Position numbers and translations under genes: made by a program
Part shown: positions 1-9,316 of the stretch, piece after piece
How the letters are laid out: every line of letters starts with the position of its first letter
Position numbering within the stretch: position 1 is the first letter of the stretch
Notes under the pieces: generated by a model
Told to the model about the DNA's origin: nothing
The model's input: only the letters and a program-made list of their open reading frames with translations
Databases searched by the model: none
NCBI GenBank assembly: GCA_016719295.1
Contig: JADKAF010000001.1
Coordinates: forward strand, 2,852,001 to 2,916,000
Origin: Planctomycetota bacterium
GTDB lineage: Bacteria; Planctomycetota; UBA1135; JADKAF01
DNA: 64,000 nucleotides
Direction: 5' to 3'

Positions 1-2380
1 GGCCGTCGAGCACGATCTCCCGCGGGGCGCACGGCAGCGAGCGGCTCTCCGTGCTCCACGCCTCGCGCCGCCGCAGCTCGATACGCCAGGAGCCAGAGCC
101 CAGGCCGTCGAGCCGCAGCTCCTCTTCCTCGAGCTCCACGAAGCCGGAACGCACGCGCCGCGGCTCGCGCCCGAGCTCGGCTTCGCTCGCGACCTCCTGC
201 AGCTCGAGCTCGTAGAGGAAGCTCCCCTCGCGGGCTTCGGGATCGAGCACGGACGCTCGCACGACGCTGCCGCGCTCGAAGCGCAGCTCGCCAAGGTCGA
301 GCTCGCCCGCGGGAATACGCTGCGCGCGCAGCACGACGGGCAACGCGCCCGGCGTCTCGAAGCAGAGATCGTAGGTGCCGGGCTCGAGCCCGAGCACGCG
401 ATGGGATTCGCTGCGCCAGCCCAGGACGCGCACGGACTGCCAAGCGCTCGCACCTTCGCGGCGTGCGGAGAGAGAGATCTCCCGCATGCGCAGGTCGCGA
501 GCGACGCGAAAGCGGAGCTCCGCTCCGGCCTCGAGCGCGAGCTCGAGCTCCTCGAAGCCCGTGCGCAAGATGCCGTGCCCCGCTCCGCGCGCGACGAGCC
601 GCGGATGCAGAGCCGTGACGCGCAGGTCGCGATCGCCGGGGATGCGCACCTCGAAGCCGTCGTCGACCGAGCGCAGCTCGCAGCGCGCGGCGACGCGCGA
701 GCCATCGGATGCGACCTGCTCGACCTCCAGGCGCAGCAGCTCCCGGCGCTGGCCTTCGGGGATCGCGACCCGCACATGGGCCCAGCGCGCCCCGGAGAGA
801 TCCAGCAACAGCTCGCGCTGCTCTCCTGCGCGCAGCTCGCGTTCGACCGAGGTCGCTCCGCTCCTCCGATCGACGACGCGATACCGCCCCGGCCGCAAGC
901 CGCCGAAGCGCATCGGAGCATCGTCCTCTTCGTTCGCTGCGGAGGCGTCCTTGCGGAGCATCGGCCGGCGACCGGCGGGATCCCAGCCGCGCTCCGCAGC
1001 GCGCGCGCGCTGCAGCTCGACGTCCGCGGCGCCGTCCTCGGGGGCGACGAACGCGACCACGAGCTCGGCCTCGCGCACGAGATCGAGCTCGATACGCTCC
1101 TCGCGCTCGCGCGGGGGAAGCGCGATCTCGAGCTCGCAAGGCACGCAGCCCTCGGCGACGAGCTCGAGGCGCATCGGCGCCGCGTGGCTCGCCGGAGCGA
1201 AGCGCAGGCGCCACGCATCGCCGAGCGGCTCGGGCTCCCCGAGCGCCGTGGCGCCGCTCCAACGCACGCGCTCGAGCACCGGCAGCGTCGCGAGGCCGCG
1301 CGGCGCCAGGAGCACCGCGCGCGGCGCCGGCAGCACGACCTCCGCGAGCGCGTCCCCGCGCTCGAGGTCGAAGCTGCCGAGCACCGTCGTCGCCGTGCCC
1401 ACATCGCAACAGAGCTCGATCGCGCCGCCGAAGAACGCGCCGAGCTCGAGCTCGCCGCGCTCGTCCGTCACGCCGCCGACGCGCGCTCCGAGCTCGCCAT
1501 CGACGAGCGCGCGGAGCGCCAGCGCGGCGCTCGGCACGCCTGCTTCGTCGCGCGCGCGGACGCGGAGCACGCGCGGCGCACGGACTCGCGCCGCGGTCGA
1601 CGGGGTCGCGTCGTCCGCGCCGAAGCCATCGACGCGCGCGAGCAGGAGCCCGCTCGGCGCGGCGAAGGCGAAGAGCGCATCGAAGCGCAGCTCGGCCGGA
1701 GCGAGGATCTCGAGCTCCTGCGCTCCGATCCAAGTCGCCGAGACGCGCCAGCTCCACGAAGCGTGACGCGAGAGAGCGAGGGCGCATCCGGACGGCAGCG
1801 GATCGACCGGCGGGGCGCAGCCCTCGAAGGCGACGATGCGACGCTCGCAGCGCGCCGGACGGAGCTCGAGCTCGACGCGCTCCGTTTCGGCGTCGATCAC
1901 CGCGGTCTCGGCGAGCCAGCTCCCATCAGCGCGCCGCAGCGACCCGCGCAAGAACGCGAGGCCGCGCCGCTCCGGGGCGCGCAGCCACGCGCGCCCCTCG
2001 CGATCGCTGCGCGCGGCGCAGCAGTCCCCGAGCGCGAGACGCGAGCGCCACGGCGCGAGCTCTCGCGGGGCGGCGCCTTCGATCCACAGCGAGACGCGCG
2101 CCTCAAAGAGCGCGAGGCCCGTCTCGGCGTCGCGCACCAGCACTTCGAGCGGCGTACCGGAGCTGCTCTCGCTGCGGCGCTCGAGAGCGCTCGCGCTCGG
2201 CTCGCGCCCTTCCGCGACGCGCGGCGCGTCGGGCGACGAGGGCACCTCCGCGGCGGCGAGCACGGCCGCGGCGCGCGTCTCGCGCGGCGGCGGCGCGAGC
2301 GCCAACCAGGCGCCCACCAGGGCCGCGCAGCCGAGAGCCGCAGCAGCACCGTAGGCCAGGAAGTCGAAGCGAAGAGCCAT
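1..2380 (-). CDS. Exported protein with repeated regulatory-like beta domains, 3' end outside window
   Basis: The frame is open from an ATG at 2380 down to base 1, giving at least 793 residues; the stop lies beyond the window. The start MALRFDFLAYGAAAALG leads into one hydrophobic segment (about residues 5-30), which looks like a signal anchor. It is followed by a Pro/Ala/Glu linker and then repeated beta-rich stretches such as TPLEVLVRDAETG, VRARDEAGVPSAALALRAL and GVTDERGELELGAF, the D-x-x-G pattern of carboxypeptidase-regulatory-like or Ig-like (DUF4198/CarboxypepD_reg) folds. I infer a cell-envelope adhesin-like or structural protein; no catalytic motif is visible. It diverges from the membrane protein at 2681 across a 300-bp gap. 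Several spots along the frame were translated by hand and none contained a stop. A more precise family cannot be given. Confidence 0.75.
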   Translation of the reverse strand, partial: MALRFDFLAYGAAAALGCAALVGAWLALAPPPRETRAAAVLAAAEVPSSPDAPRVAEGREPSASALERRSESSSGTPLEVLVRDAETGLALFEARVSLWIEGAAPRELAPWRSRLALGDCCAARSDREGRAWLRAPERRGLAFLRGSLRRADGSWLAETAVIDAETERVELELRPARCERRIVAFEGCAPPVDPLPSGCALALSRHASWSWRVSATWIGAQELEILAPAELRFDALFAFAAPSGLLLARVDGFGADDATPSTAARVRAPRVLRVRARDEAGVPSAALALRALVDGELGARVGGVTDERGELELGAFFGGAIELCCDVGTATTVLGSFDLERGDALAEVVLPAPRAVLLAPRGLATLPVLERVRWSGATALGEPEPLGDAWRLRFAPASHAAPMRLELVAEGCVPCELEIALPPREREERIELDLVREAELVVAFVAPEDGAADVELQRARAAERGWDPAGRRPMLRKDASAANEEDDAPMRFGGLRPGRYRVVDRRSGATSVERELRAGEQRELLLDLSGARWAHVRVAIPEGQRRELLRLEVEQVASDGSRVAARCELRSVDDGFEVRIPGDRDLRVTALHPRLVARGAGHGILRTGFEELELALEAGAELRFRVARDLRMREISLSARREGASAWQSVRVLGWRSESHRVLGLEPGTYDLCFETPGALPVVLRAQRIPAGELDLGELRFERGSVVRASVLDPEAREGSFLYELELQEVASEAELGREPRRVRSGFVELEEEELRLDGLGSGSWRIELRRREAWSTESRSLPCAPREIVLDG

Positions 2381-2680
2381 GGCGCGCCTCTCCGGGGATC
2401 GGGCCGCAGCGAACGCGCGTCGACCGATGCTATCCCCTGCGCCGCGAAGGCAGCCAGAGACGATGTTCTGAGCTCTCCGGCGCTCGCTCGCTGCGGGCGC
2501 ACCGCTCGGCCAGTGCGGCCAGCGTGCGTGGACGCTCCCCCACGTGCATGTCACGATCGCCCCGCGGCGGGCGCCGCGCGGGCCTGGAGCGAGCGACGAC
2601 CTGCGCCCGCTCGCCGCTCGAAGTCGCCGCGCGAGGGTCGGGAGCACGACTTGAAGTCCACACCAGGAGGCGCGCAAGGG
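2381..2680. other. Divergent intergenic region, 300 bp
   Basis: This region lies between the start codons of two divergent genes, so promoters for both must be here or in the genes themselves. It is GC-rich. The only clear signal I find is AGGAGG at 2665-2670, ten bases before the ATG of the downstream membrane protein. No RNA gene, repeat or credible small ORF was seen. Confidence 0.5.
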
Positions 2681-4483
2681 ATGCGGAAGGCGGCATCGAC
2701 GAGCATCGATTCCGAAGCTCTCCTCCGCCGCGCCTCCACCGCGGAAGCCCCGCGCGGCTCGGCCGTGGCGAGAGCGTGGCCGCTCCTCGGACCGCTCGCG
2801 TTCTTCGCGTGCGTCGCGATCGCGGGAACCTGGCCGCTGGTGCTGCGCCCCGACGAGCTGATGATGTCAGGCGGCGGCGGGCGCGACGGGCTCATCTTCC
2901 TCTGGAACCTATGGTGGGCTCGCGAGGCGCTCTGCGTGCAGGGCAGCTCGCCGCTGTTCACCGAGCTCCTCTATCACCCCCACGGGACGGCGCTGCTCCT
3001 GCACAGCCTGGCCCTGGGCTACGGCGTGCTCTCGCTCCCGTTGCAGTGGCTCGCCCCTGGCCTCGGGGGTGTGCTGCTGGCGAACACCGCCGTCATCCTC
3101 GGCTCGTTCTGGATGACGGGCTGGCTCAGCTACTTGCTCGTGCGCCGGCTCACGCAGGATCGCGGCGCGGCGATCGTCGCCGGCCTCGCCTTCACCTTGT
3201 CGAGCTTCCACTACGGCAATCTGCCTCGGCTCCACATCCTGGCGCTCGAGTGCTTGCCGCTCGTGCTGCTGCTCTTCCTGCGCGTGCTGGAGCGCCCGAA
3301 CGTCGCGCGAGCGCTCGCGCTCGGTCTGGCGAGTGCGTGGGTGCTCTGGGTCTCTCTCGAGTACGCGCTCTTCCTCGCGCTAGCGTGCGGGCTCCTGCTC
3401 GCACTCGAGCGGCACGCGCTGGATCGGCGGCGCATCGCGCGCGCTCTCGCGCTCGCCGCGCTGACCGCGCTGCTCTCGACCTCGCCGTTCTGGCAGGTCG
3501 CCTACGCGCACGGCTTCGCGAGCTCGTCGGCATCGAGCGCCGATCTGAAGGAGTTCTTCTCCGCCGACCTCCTCGATCTGGCCTTACCCGTCGCGCAGCA
3601 TCCGCTCTGGGGCGAGCCCGTGCGCGCGCTCCAGCAGCGCTTGCACCGCGGCCATCCGGGCTTCGAGCTCGGGCAGAGCTATGCGGTCCTCTTGCTCGCC
3701 GGCTTCGCAGCCCGGAACGCCTGGCGCTCGAAGCACTCCCGTTGGCGCCCCTGGGTGCTCTTCACGGCGGTCTTCGGAGTGCTGGCGCTCGGACCCACGC
3801 TGCATCTCGCCGGGCTCCGCACCGGCATCCCGCTCCCCTTCCGGGCGCTGAGCTGGCTGCCGCTCTTCGAGCAAGCGCGCATGCCGTTCCGCTTCTTTGC
3901 GCTCTTCCAGCTCGGGGTGATCGCGCTCGCAGCTGAGGGAGCAACGCAGTTACTGCGCGGCGTGCGTTCTCGTCGGCTGGCTCTGGCGGGGCTCTCGGCC
4001 GTCGTGGTCTTCGAGACCCTCTCGATCCCGCTGCCGCTGCAACGAGTCGACATCCCGGCGCCCTACGCGCGCTTGGCGAATGCGGAAGGCGCGCTGATCG
4101 ATTGGCCGCCGCCCGACGAAGCCCACCTCATGCTGCCGACGCTGCATCAGATCGCGCATCGACGGCCGCTCGTCGAGGACCAGATCTGGTTCTTCCCGCG
4201 CGCCAGCGCGGAGGTGCGGCGCACCGCGCAGAGCCCGGAGCTGCGAGCGCTGCTCACCGAGCTGTTCGAAGGCGGAGGGGAAGCAGCGAGCGCGGCCGAG
4301 GACGCGCGGCGCGTCGACGCGCGGCGCGCGTTGCTGCGGCAGCTCGACGTTCGGCACGTCGCTCTGCGCCACGCGGAGCTCGACGCCGAGGCGCTCGCGC
4401 GAGCGCAGCGCGGATTGCAGCGCTACGGCTTCGTGCACGTGGAGAGCGGCGCAGGCATCTCTTTGTTCCGCCGCTCACCGTAG
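2681..4483 (+). CDS. Multi-pass membrane protein, glycosyltransferase-39/GT-C-like
   Basis: This is a 600-residue protein. The start at 2681 is supported by AGGAGG at 2665-2670. About ten hydrophobic helices run from residue 25 to 470, followed by a soluble C-terminal tail of about 130 residues rich in Arg/Ala. An early loop with RDGLIFLWNLWWAREAL and a large loop around LYHPHGTALLLH recall polyprenyl-phosphate-dependent GT-C enzymes and uncharacterised YfhO/GT39-like proteins, whose acidic active-site residues lie in the first periplasmic loop. The family is inferred from topology, not from a diagnostic motif. If right, it would transfer a sugar from a lipid-linked donor on the outer face of the inner membrane. 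The gene ends 10 bp from the convergent beta-helix gene. Confidence 0.6.
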   Translation: MRKAASTSIDSEALLRRASTAEAPRGSAVARAWPLLGPLAFFACVAIAGTWPLVLRPDELMMSGGGGRDGLIFLWNLWWAREALCVQGSSPLFTELLYHPHGTALLLHSLALGYGVLSLPLQWLAPGLGGVLLANTAVILGSFWMTGWLSYLLVRRLTQDRGAAIVAGLAFTLSSFHYGNLPRLHILALECLPLVLLLFLRVLERPNVARALALGLASAWVLWVSLEYALFLALACGLLLALERHALDRRRIARALALAALTALLSTSPFWQVAYAHGFASSSASSADLKEFFSADLLDLALPVAQHPLWGEPVRALQQRLHRGHPGFELGQSYAVLLLAGFAARNAWRSKHSRWRPWVLFTAVFGVLALGPTLHLAGLRTGIPLPFRALSWLPLFEQARMPFRFFALFQLGVIALAAEGATQLLRGVRSRRLALAGLSAVVVFETLSIPLPLQRVDIPAPYARLANAEGALIDWPPPDEAHLMLPTLHQIAHRRPLVEDQIWFFPRASAEVRRTAQSPELRALLTELFEGGGEAASAAEDARRVDARRALLRQLDVRHVALRHAELDAEALARAQRGLQRYGFVHVESGAGISLFRRSP

Positions 4484-4493
4484 CCGATCGCGC

Positions 4494-5873
4494 TCAGTAC
4501 CCGATCGACTTCAGCGCGGGAGGCCCGAAGCGCAGGCCGAGCGGCGACCACTGCACCGTCTGCTCGACGAGGCTGAGACCCGTGAGCAGCGGATCCGCCG
4601 GGATCGGCGCGAAGCTCGTCGCCTGGCCGAGCCCATCCAGCGTCACGGTCTCGACGTAGAAGAACGTGAGCAGATCCAAGAGCAGCGCTCCTTCGATGCC
4701 GGGGAGCGCGAGCGCGTTACCCGAGGCGAAGCTCAGGAAGCGCGCATGCAGCGAGCCGGGCTGGCCCTGGTACTGCACCGTGGAAGTGCTGCCGAGCGCG
4801 CCGATCTGCGGCAGGAACGCGAGCGATGGCGCGCGCTCGGGCAAGGTGCTGACGCTCGCGCCGCTCGCCGCGGAGATCGCCTGACCACCCGGCAGATTCG
4901 CGCTCGGAGCCCCGGCGAGCAGCTGCACGTCCGGCGCGAGCACGACCGAGCTCCCCGCATCGGCTTCGATGGCGTGGCCGCCGCTGCCGTAGATGTAGTA
5001 GAGGAGGAACAAGGTCTCGCGCGCATCAGCGCCGACGATCGCCGCACCGTCGCCCCCGTGCACGACGATGGAGCTCCCGCGCGCTTCGAGCCCCGGGCCA
5101 CCGGGCTCGGCGAGCGCGGTCGTGCGCGCGGCGCCTCCCGCACCCACCAGCCGAGTTCGCGCGAGCTGGACCTCGGAGTCGATCGCGCGCAGCCCGGAGC
5201 CCGCTTCCCCCGACGCGCCATTGGAGCGTCCGCCCGGGGAGGAGCCCGCGAGATCGCAACGCGAGATCCACAGGCGCGAGCGCTCGACGTAGAGCCCCGA
5301 GATGCCCTCGGTCCCGTTGGAGTTCGGCAGGGAGGCGCCCAGGGCCTTCACGCCGTCCATGACGACCTGCGCGCAGTCGCGGACGAGCACCAATCCTCCG
5401 GTGCTGGCGCCGGCCGTGAGGAGGTTGCCCGCTTCGACGTGCAGATCGGAGATCTCGATTCGACCGGCACATCCCAAGGCGTACGCCATGGTGTAGGGGT
5501 ACTGCAAGACCCGGAACACCGAGGGAACCTGCAAGCGGAAGCCGCGCACGACGGCGCGTTGTCCGGCGGCGATCGCGGTGATGCCCAGGGGCGGAAACAG
5601 CGCGGGCAGCGGCGCATTCGCGGGGAAGGACTGGATCACCGTCGTGCTGGAGCCCGCGCCGATGAGCTCGATCGGCTTCGAGACGACGACGTGCTCGAAG
5701 TAGACTCCCGAGCGCACGAGCACGCGATCGCCGGGGCTCGCCGCCGCGACCGCCGCGCCGATCGAAGTGTACGGAGCGCCTGACCCCACGGGCCCGACCA
5801 CGAGATCGGCGGCGTGAGCGAGCCCTGCGCCGAGCAGGAGCGAGCCGAGGGCGAGCGAGAGGCGAGCGAGCAT
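4494..5873 (-). CDS. Secreted right-handed parallel beta-helix protein
   Basis: This is a 459-residue exported protein. The ATG at 5873 is preceded by GGAGG. Residues 1-21 (MLARLSLALGSLLLGAGLAHA) form a signal peptide with an AHA cleavage site. The mature N-terminus (VGPVGSGAPYTSIGAAVAAA, then GDRVLVRSGVYFEHVVVSKP) is the classic entry strand of pectate-lyase-like beta-helices of the DUF1565/NosD type, followed by rungs such as IEISDLHVEAGN and LWISRCDLAGS. The last 110 residues (from about SIGALGSTSTVQYQGQPGS) form a separate module that resembles the C-termini of other exported proteins in this window. Catalytic residues cannot be assigned; it may be a structural or carbohydrate-binding protein rather than an enzyme. 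Confidence 0.75.
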   Translation of the reverse strand: MLARLSLALGSLLLGAGLAHAADLVVGPVGSGAPYTSIGAAVAAASPGDRVLVRSGVYFEHVVVSKPIELIGAGSSTTVIQSFPANAPLPALFPPLGITAIAAGQRAVVRGFRLQVPSVFRVLQYPYTMAYALGCAGRIEISDLHVEAGNLLTAGASTGGLVLVRDCAQVVMDGVKALGASLPNSNGTEGISGLYVERSRLWISRCDLAGSSPGGRSNGASGEAGSGLRAIDSEVQLARTRLVGAGGAARTTALAEPGGPGLEARGSSIVVHGGDGAAIVGADARETLFLLYYIYGSGGHAIEADAGSSVVLAPDVQLLAGAPSANLPGGQAISAASGASVSTLPERAPSLAFLPQIGALGSTSTVQYQGQPGSLHARFLSFASGNALALPGIEGALLLDLLTFFYVETVTLDGLGQATSFAPIPADPLLTGLSLVEQTVQWSPLGLRFGPPALKSIGY

Positions 5874-6035
5874 GAGTCCTCCGAGGTTCTCCCCCGCCTC
5901 GACGCGCGCTCGGACGGGGAGCGCGGCGCGGCGGGATCTCCGGGCCAATGGTAGCCCAGGAGCTCGAATCGTCCGCGGCCCGTCGACGGAACGGATCCTC
6001 ACGAGTGGTTGTGCCGCGCCGCGGAAGGGCGGATC

Positions 6036-6054
6036 CTCCGCGCGCGGCGGAGGA
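6036..6054. repeat. GC-rich inverted repeat upstream of VOC gene
   Basis: CCTCCGC and GCGGAGG flank five bases, in the 225-bp gap between the divergent beta-helix and VOC genes. No T-run follows, so it is a possible operator or leader hairpin rather than a terminator. In such GC-rich sequence it may be chance. Confidence 0.3.
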
Positions 6055-6098
6055 AGGCCCTCCGCCGCGCGTAGCTCTCTCCGCCACGGAAGTCCGCC

Positions 6099-6482
6099 AT
6101 GTCCCTGCGCCGCATCGTGCCCCTCCTGCACGTCGAGTCCATCGAGGCCGTGCTCCCCTTCTGGGTCGAGAAGCTCGGCTTCCGCCCTGCCATGCAGCTC
6201 AACGAAGGCGCGGTGCTCGGCTTCGTGCTGCTCGCGCGCGACAGCTCGCAGGTGATGCTGCAGAGCCGCGCCAGCGTGAGGCGCGACACGCCGAGCCTCG
6301 CCGAGCTCGGTTCCTCCGGCTCGGGGCTCCTCTATCTCGAAGTGCAGGGACTCGACGCGTGGATCGCGAAGCTCGGCGACGCGCCCGTGCGCGTCCCGCT
6401 GCGTCGGACCAGCTACGGCGCGCGCGAGATCGCGGTCGCCGATCCGGCGGGTCACACCATCGTGCTCGCGGAATTCGCATGA
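6099..6482 (+). CDS. VOC-family (glyoxalase/bleomycin-resistance fold) protein
   Basis: At 127 residues this is the usual size of a single-subunit vicinal-oxygen-chelate protein. The N-terminal strand RIVPLLHVESIEAVLPFWV, the central LGFVLLARDSSQVMLQ and the C-terminal REIAVADPAGHTIVLAEFA match the two beta-alpha-beta-beta-beta repeats of the family. The final D-P-x-G-x-x-I-x-L-x-E carries the usual metal-ligand glutamate. Members isomerise, cleave or bind small metabolites, and the substrate here cannot be inferred. Its TGA overlaps the ATG of the following hydrolase (ATGA at 6479-6482), so the two are probably translationally coupled. Confidence 0.85.
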   Translation: MSLRRIVPLLHVESIEAVLPFWVEKLGFRPAMQLNEGAVLGFVLLARDSSQVMLQSRASVRRDTPSLAELGSSGSGLLYLEVQGLDAWIAKLGDAPVRVPLRRTSYGAREIAVADPAGHTIVLAEFA

Positions 6483-7832
6483 GCCGATCGCCGCGGAGCG
6501 CGCTCCTCGCCCTCGGGCTGCTCGCCGTGCTCGCGCCTCGCGCGAGCGCACAGGAAGTTCCACCCGCGCAGACCCCGAGCGCCGCAGAGCTCGTCCTCGA
6601 GCTCGAGCGCGCGGTCGATCTGCCGACCGCGAAGGCGCGCCGCGAGGCCGCGAAGCGCCTCGCGCAGCGGAAGGAGATCGCCCTCGAGAGCTGGCTCGCC
6701 GCCGCGCAGTCCTTCGGTCACTTCGAGCCCGAAGCTGCCGGCGCGCGCGTGCATCGCGCGGAGCTGCCGGTGCTCGACGCGCTCGAGTCGACCGAGCTCC
6801 AGGTCTACGTTCCCGGCAGCTACGATCCGAGCCGGCCGCATCCGCTGCTGCTCGTCTTCCACGGCACGAGCGGCAGCGGCGTCGGCCTCGAGCGGAGCTG
6901 GATCGCGACGGCGGAGAAGCTCGGCCTGCTCGTCGTGGCACCTTCGGAGGCGGGCGCGAACGAAGGCTATGCCTTCAGCGCACGCGAGCGCGGCGGCGCA
7001 CGCCGCGCTGCGCTGGGCCCGTCGGCGCTGGAACATCGACGAGGACCGCATCCATCTGAGCGGCATCAGCCGCGGCGGCCACCTGGCGTGGGACCTCGCG
7101 CTGCGCGCCCCCGATCGCTTCGCGGCGATCGCGCCGATGATCGGCGGCCCGCGGCTCCACGCGCTCGAAGGGCAGAACAACCTGCGCTTCGTCGAGCAGC
7201 TCGCGCATCTCCCGATCCGCGATCTGCAGGGCGCCGAAGACGATCCGGGCTTGCTGTTCAACCTGCGCCTCGCGTTCGCGAAGCTCGCCGCGGTCCCGGC
7301 GCGCGATGCGCGGCTGATCGAGTTCCCCGGCATCGGTCACGCGTTCGACTTCACCGCCGTCGATTGGATCGAGTTCCTCGGCGGCGCGCGGCGCGATCCC
7401 CTGCCGACGAGCGCGCTGCGCCTCGCCGTGCGCCCCGACGAAGCGCGCGCGTTCTTCGTCGAGCTCCTGCACTTCACGAAGGACGCGCAGGAGAACCTCC
7501 GCCCCAAGGTCGAGGCCGCGCGCTGGAACGCGATGAGCAACGACGAGAAGAAGCGCTTCCTGCAGGAGCAGGTCGATCGCGCGACGGCGCGGCTGCGCGT
7601 GCGCCGCGCGGCCCCCGATCTCTATGTCGTCGAGGAAGAGCGCCACGTCGCGGCGTTCCGGCTGCTGCTCGCCGACGGGCTCTTCGCACCGGAGACTCCG
7701 CTGCGCGTGCAGTGGCGCGGCAAGGAGACGAAGAAGACGCCGAAGCGCGAGGCGCGCGTGCTGCTCGAGGATTTCGTCGAGCGCTTCGACCGACGCTATC
7801 TACCCGTGGTCGAGGTGCGCTGCGGCGGCTGA
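6479..7832 (+). CDS. Secreted alpha/beta-hydrolase (esterase-like), frame broken near 6990
   Basis: The start ATG overlaps the VOC stop. A signal peptide ending ASAQ (residues 1-23) leads into a helical linker and then an esterase core: LLLVFHGTSGSG (oxyanion hole), GISRGGH (Ser nucleophile in G-x-S-x-G) and PGIGHAFDF (catalytic His). The first frame runs to about ANEGYAFSARER and the rest (HAALRWARRRWNIDEDRIH onward) lies one base further on, so one extra base sits near 6985-6995 in a GCGGCGGCG stretch. With it removed the protein is about 450 residues. It resembles secreted feruloyl-esterase or PHB-depolymerase-like hydrolases with an added C-terminal domain. Either the gene is a recent pseudogene or the base is a sequencing error; I favour the latter because both halves look fully conserved. 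Confidence 0.7.
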
Positions 7833-7862
7833 GCGCCGCCGTTCGAGGCCCGCGTGGGGCGC

Positions 7863-9287
7863 TCAGCGCAAGCGCGCGGCGAGCGCGAGCGCCAGAGCGC
7901 GAGCGCGCTCCTCGCTCGTGGCGCCGAGCACGTTGAGCTCGAGGACCAAGCTCCCCGTTCGCGCGAGCAGGAGCCCGCTGCGCTCGACGGCGCCCGCGGC
8001 GTCGCGGCTCTGCTTCAGGATCCAGAGGGCGCCGTCCCGACCGAGGCGCGCGTAGCTCGCGCGCAGCGCGAGCGCGGGCTCCTCCTGGAGCTGGGCATCG
8101 AAGCGCCGCGAGGCTTCCTCTTCGGCGGCGACGAACTGCTCGGCCAGCTCGGGCGTGCCGAGATCGAGCACCGCGAAGAGCAGGCGCTCCTCGCCGGCGC
8201 GCTCGCGCAAGTGCAGCACGCGCGAGCCGCGCACCGCGCCAACCAGTCGATCGGCCCGTGCGGGCTCGAGCGCGCTCAGCGCGCGGCGCAGGCTCTCCCG
8301 CGTCGCGTTCTCCAGCGCGCTCGCCCAGCGCTCGCGCTCGAAGCTCGCGCCGGCGAACGCGCGCAGCGGCTCCTCGAAGCGCGCCCCCGGGTCGGCCTCA
8401 CCGGCGATCCAGGCGCTCGGATGCTCGACGTGCCAGAGCGTCGTCGGCGGAGCATGGAACGCGCGCGAGAGCAGCTCGCTGCCGCTCGGCTGCTGCTCGA
8501 GCGCTTCGCAGAAGCGCAGCCCCGCGCGATAAGCGAAGCCGGCCTCGCACGCAGCGATGGCGCGCGGGCTCGCCGCATCGACCTGGGCAGGAGCTTCGTC
8601 GTGCGAGCGCGCGAGCACTCCGAAGGCGGACCGATGCCGCGGGCTCCGAGCCAAGCGCTTCGCGCACTGCTGCGCGTGACCTTCGATCACCGCGCTCAGC
8701 GCGGCGCGCGACTCGAAGCCGCGCGCCGCGGAGCCGAGGCGCACGAGGTCGTGCGCGCGGTCCTGCAGGGCGTGCGCGAGCTCGTGCCAGAGCAGCACGT
8801 CGAGCAGAGCTTCGACCGCGGCGGGATCGCTGGGGAGCAGGTCGCTCGGATAGAGCCGCAGGAGCTGCGCGGCCTGACGCTCGAAGCTCGTCGAGATCGC
8901 GATGCGGTACTCGCCGATCGCGTAGGCGGCCAATGCGCGCTCACCGAGCGCGGCCGCGGCCGCGCAGCCCGCGGGCGTCACGAGCTCCTGCTCGGAGACG
9001 CGGCGAGCGGCCTCGCAGGAGGAGAAGTAGAGGCGATTGCGGCGCAGGACGGCGCCGAGCTCGACCGGGGAGGCGAGCGCCGCGTGCGGCGCCGGTACGT
9101 CGGCGAGACCGAGGGTCGCCAAGAGCTCGCCCCAGCGCTCCTCGACCCGCGCTCCCACCGCGGCAGCGAGCCGACCCTCGCGCTCGGCCTCGAGCTGCGG
9201 CGCGGCTTCGCCCGGCGCCGCGGCGACGGCGGCGACCAGGAGCCAGATGAGGCCGAGGCCTCGTAGCTTGGGGCAGGAGCTGGGCAC
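7863..9287 (-). CDS. Secreted HExxH zinc metallopeptidase
   Basis: About 474 residues from the GTG at 9287, which I chose because it begins a good signal peptide (MPSSCPKLRGLGLIWLLVAA, cleaved near residue 29); no ATG is available and the ribosome-binding site is weak. HELAH at about 168-172 is an HExxH zinc site in a helix. About 30 residues later VIEGHAQQ (Glu202) supplies the likely third ligand, the gluzincin arrangement. The remainder is helical with several cysteines. Peptidases of this layout act outside the cytoplasm; the specific family is not recognised. It lies 29 bp downstream of the isoaspartyl peptidase on the same strand, so the two are probably co-transcribed. Confidence 0.7.
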   Translation of the reverse strand: MPSSCPKLRGLGLIWLLVAAVAAAPGEAAPQLEAEREGRLAAAVGARVEERWGELLATLGLADVPAPHAALASPVELGAVLRRNRLYFSSCEAARRVSEQELVTPAGCAAAAALGERALAAYAIGEYRIAISTSFERQAAQLLRLYPSDLLPSDPAAVEALLDVLLWHELAHALQDRAHDLVRLGSAARGFESRAALSAVIEGHAQQCAKRLARSPRHRSAFGVLARSHDEAPAQVDAASPRAIAACEAGFAYRAGLRFCEALEQQPSGSELLSRAFHAPPTTLWHVEHPSAWIAGEADPGARFEEPLRAFAGASFERERWASALENATRESLRRALSALEPARADRLVGAVRGSRVLHLRERAGEERLLFAVLDLGTPELAEQFVAAEEEASRRFDAQLQEEPALALRASYARLGRDGALWILKQSRDAAGAVERSGLLLARTGSLVLELNVLGATSEERARALALALAARLR

Positions 9288-9316
9288 GGGAAGGACAGGG
9301 CGGAGCGCGTCGGAGA

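Noticed and set aside
401..4483. A forward reading frame of 1360 codons across 401-4483
   Set aside because: Only the part from 2681 has a ribosome-binding site and membrane-protein character. The first part is the opposite-strand shadow of the exported protein gene at 1-2380, and is Arg/Ala/Glu-rich as expected of a GC-rich shadow frame.
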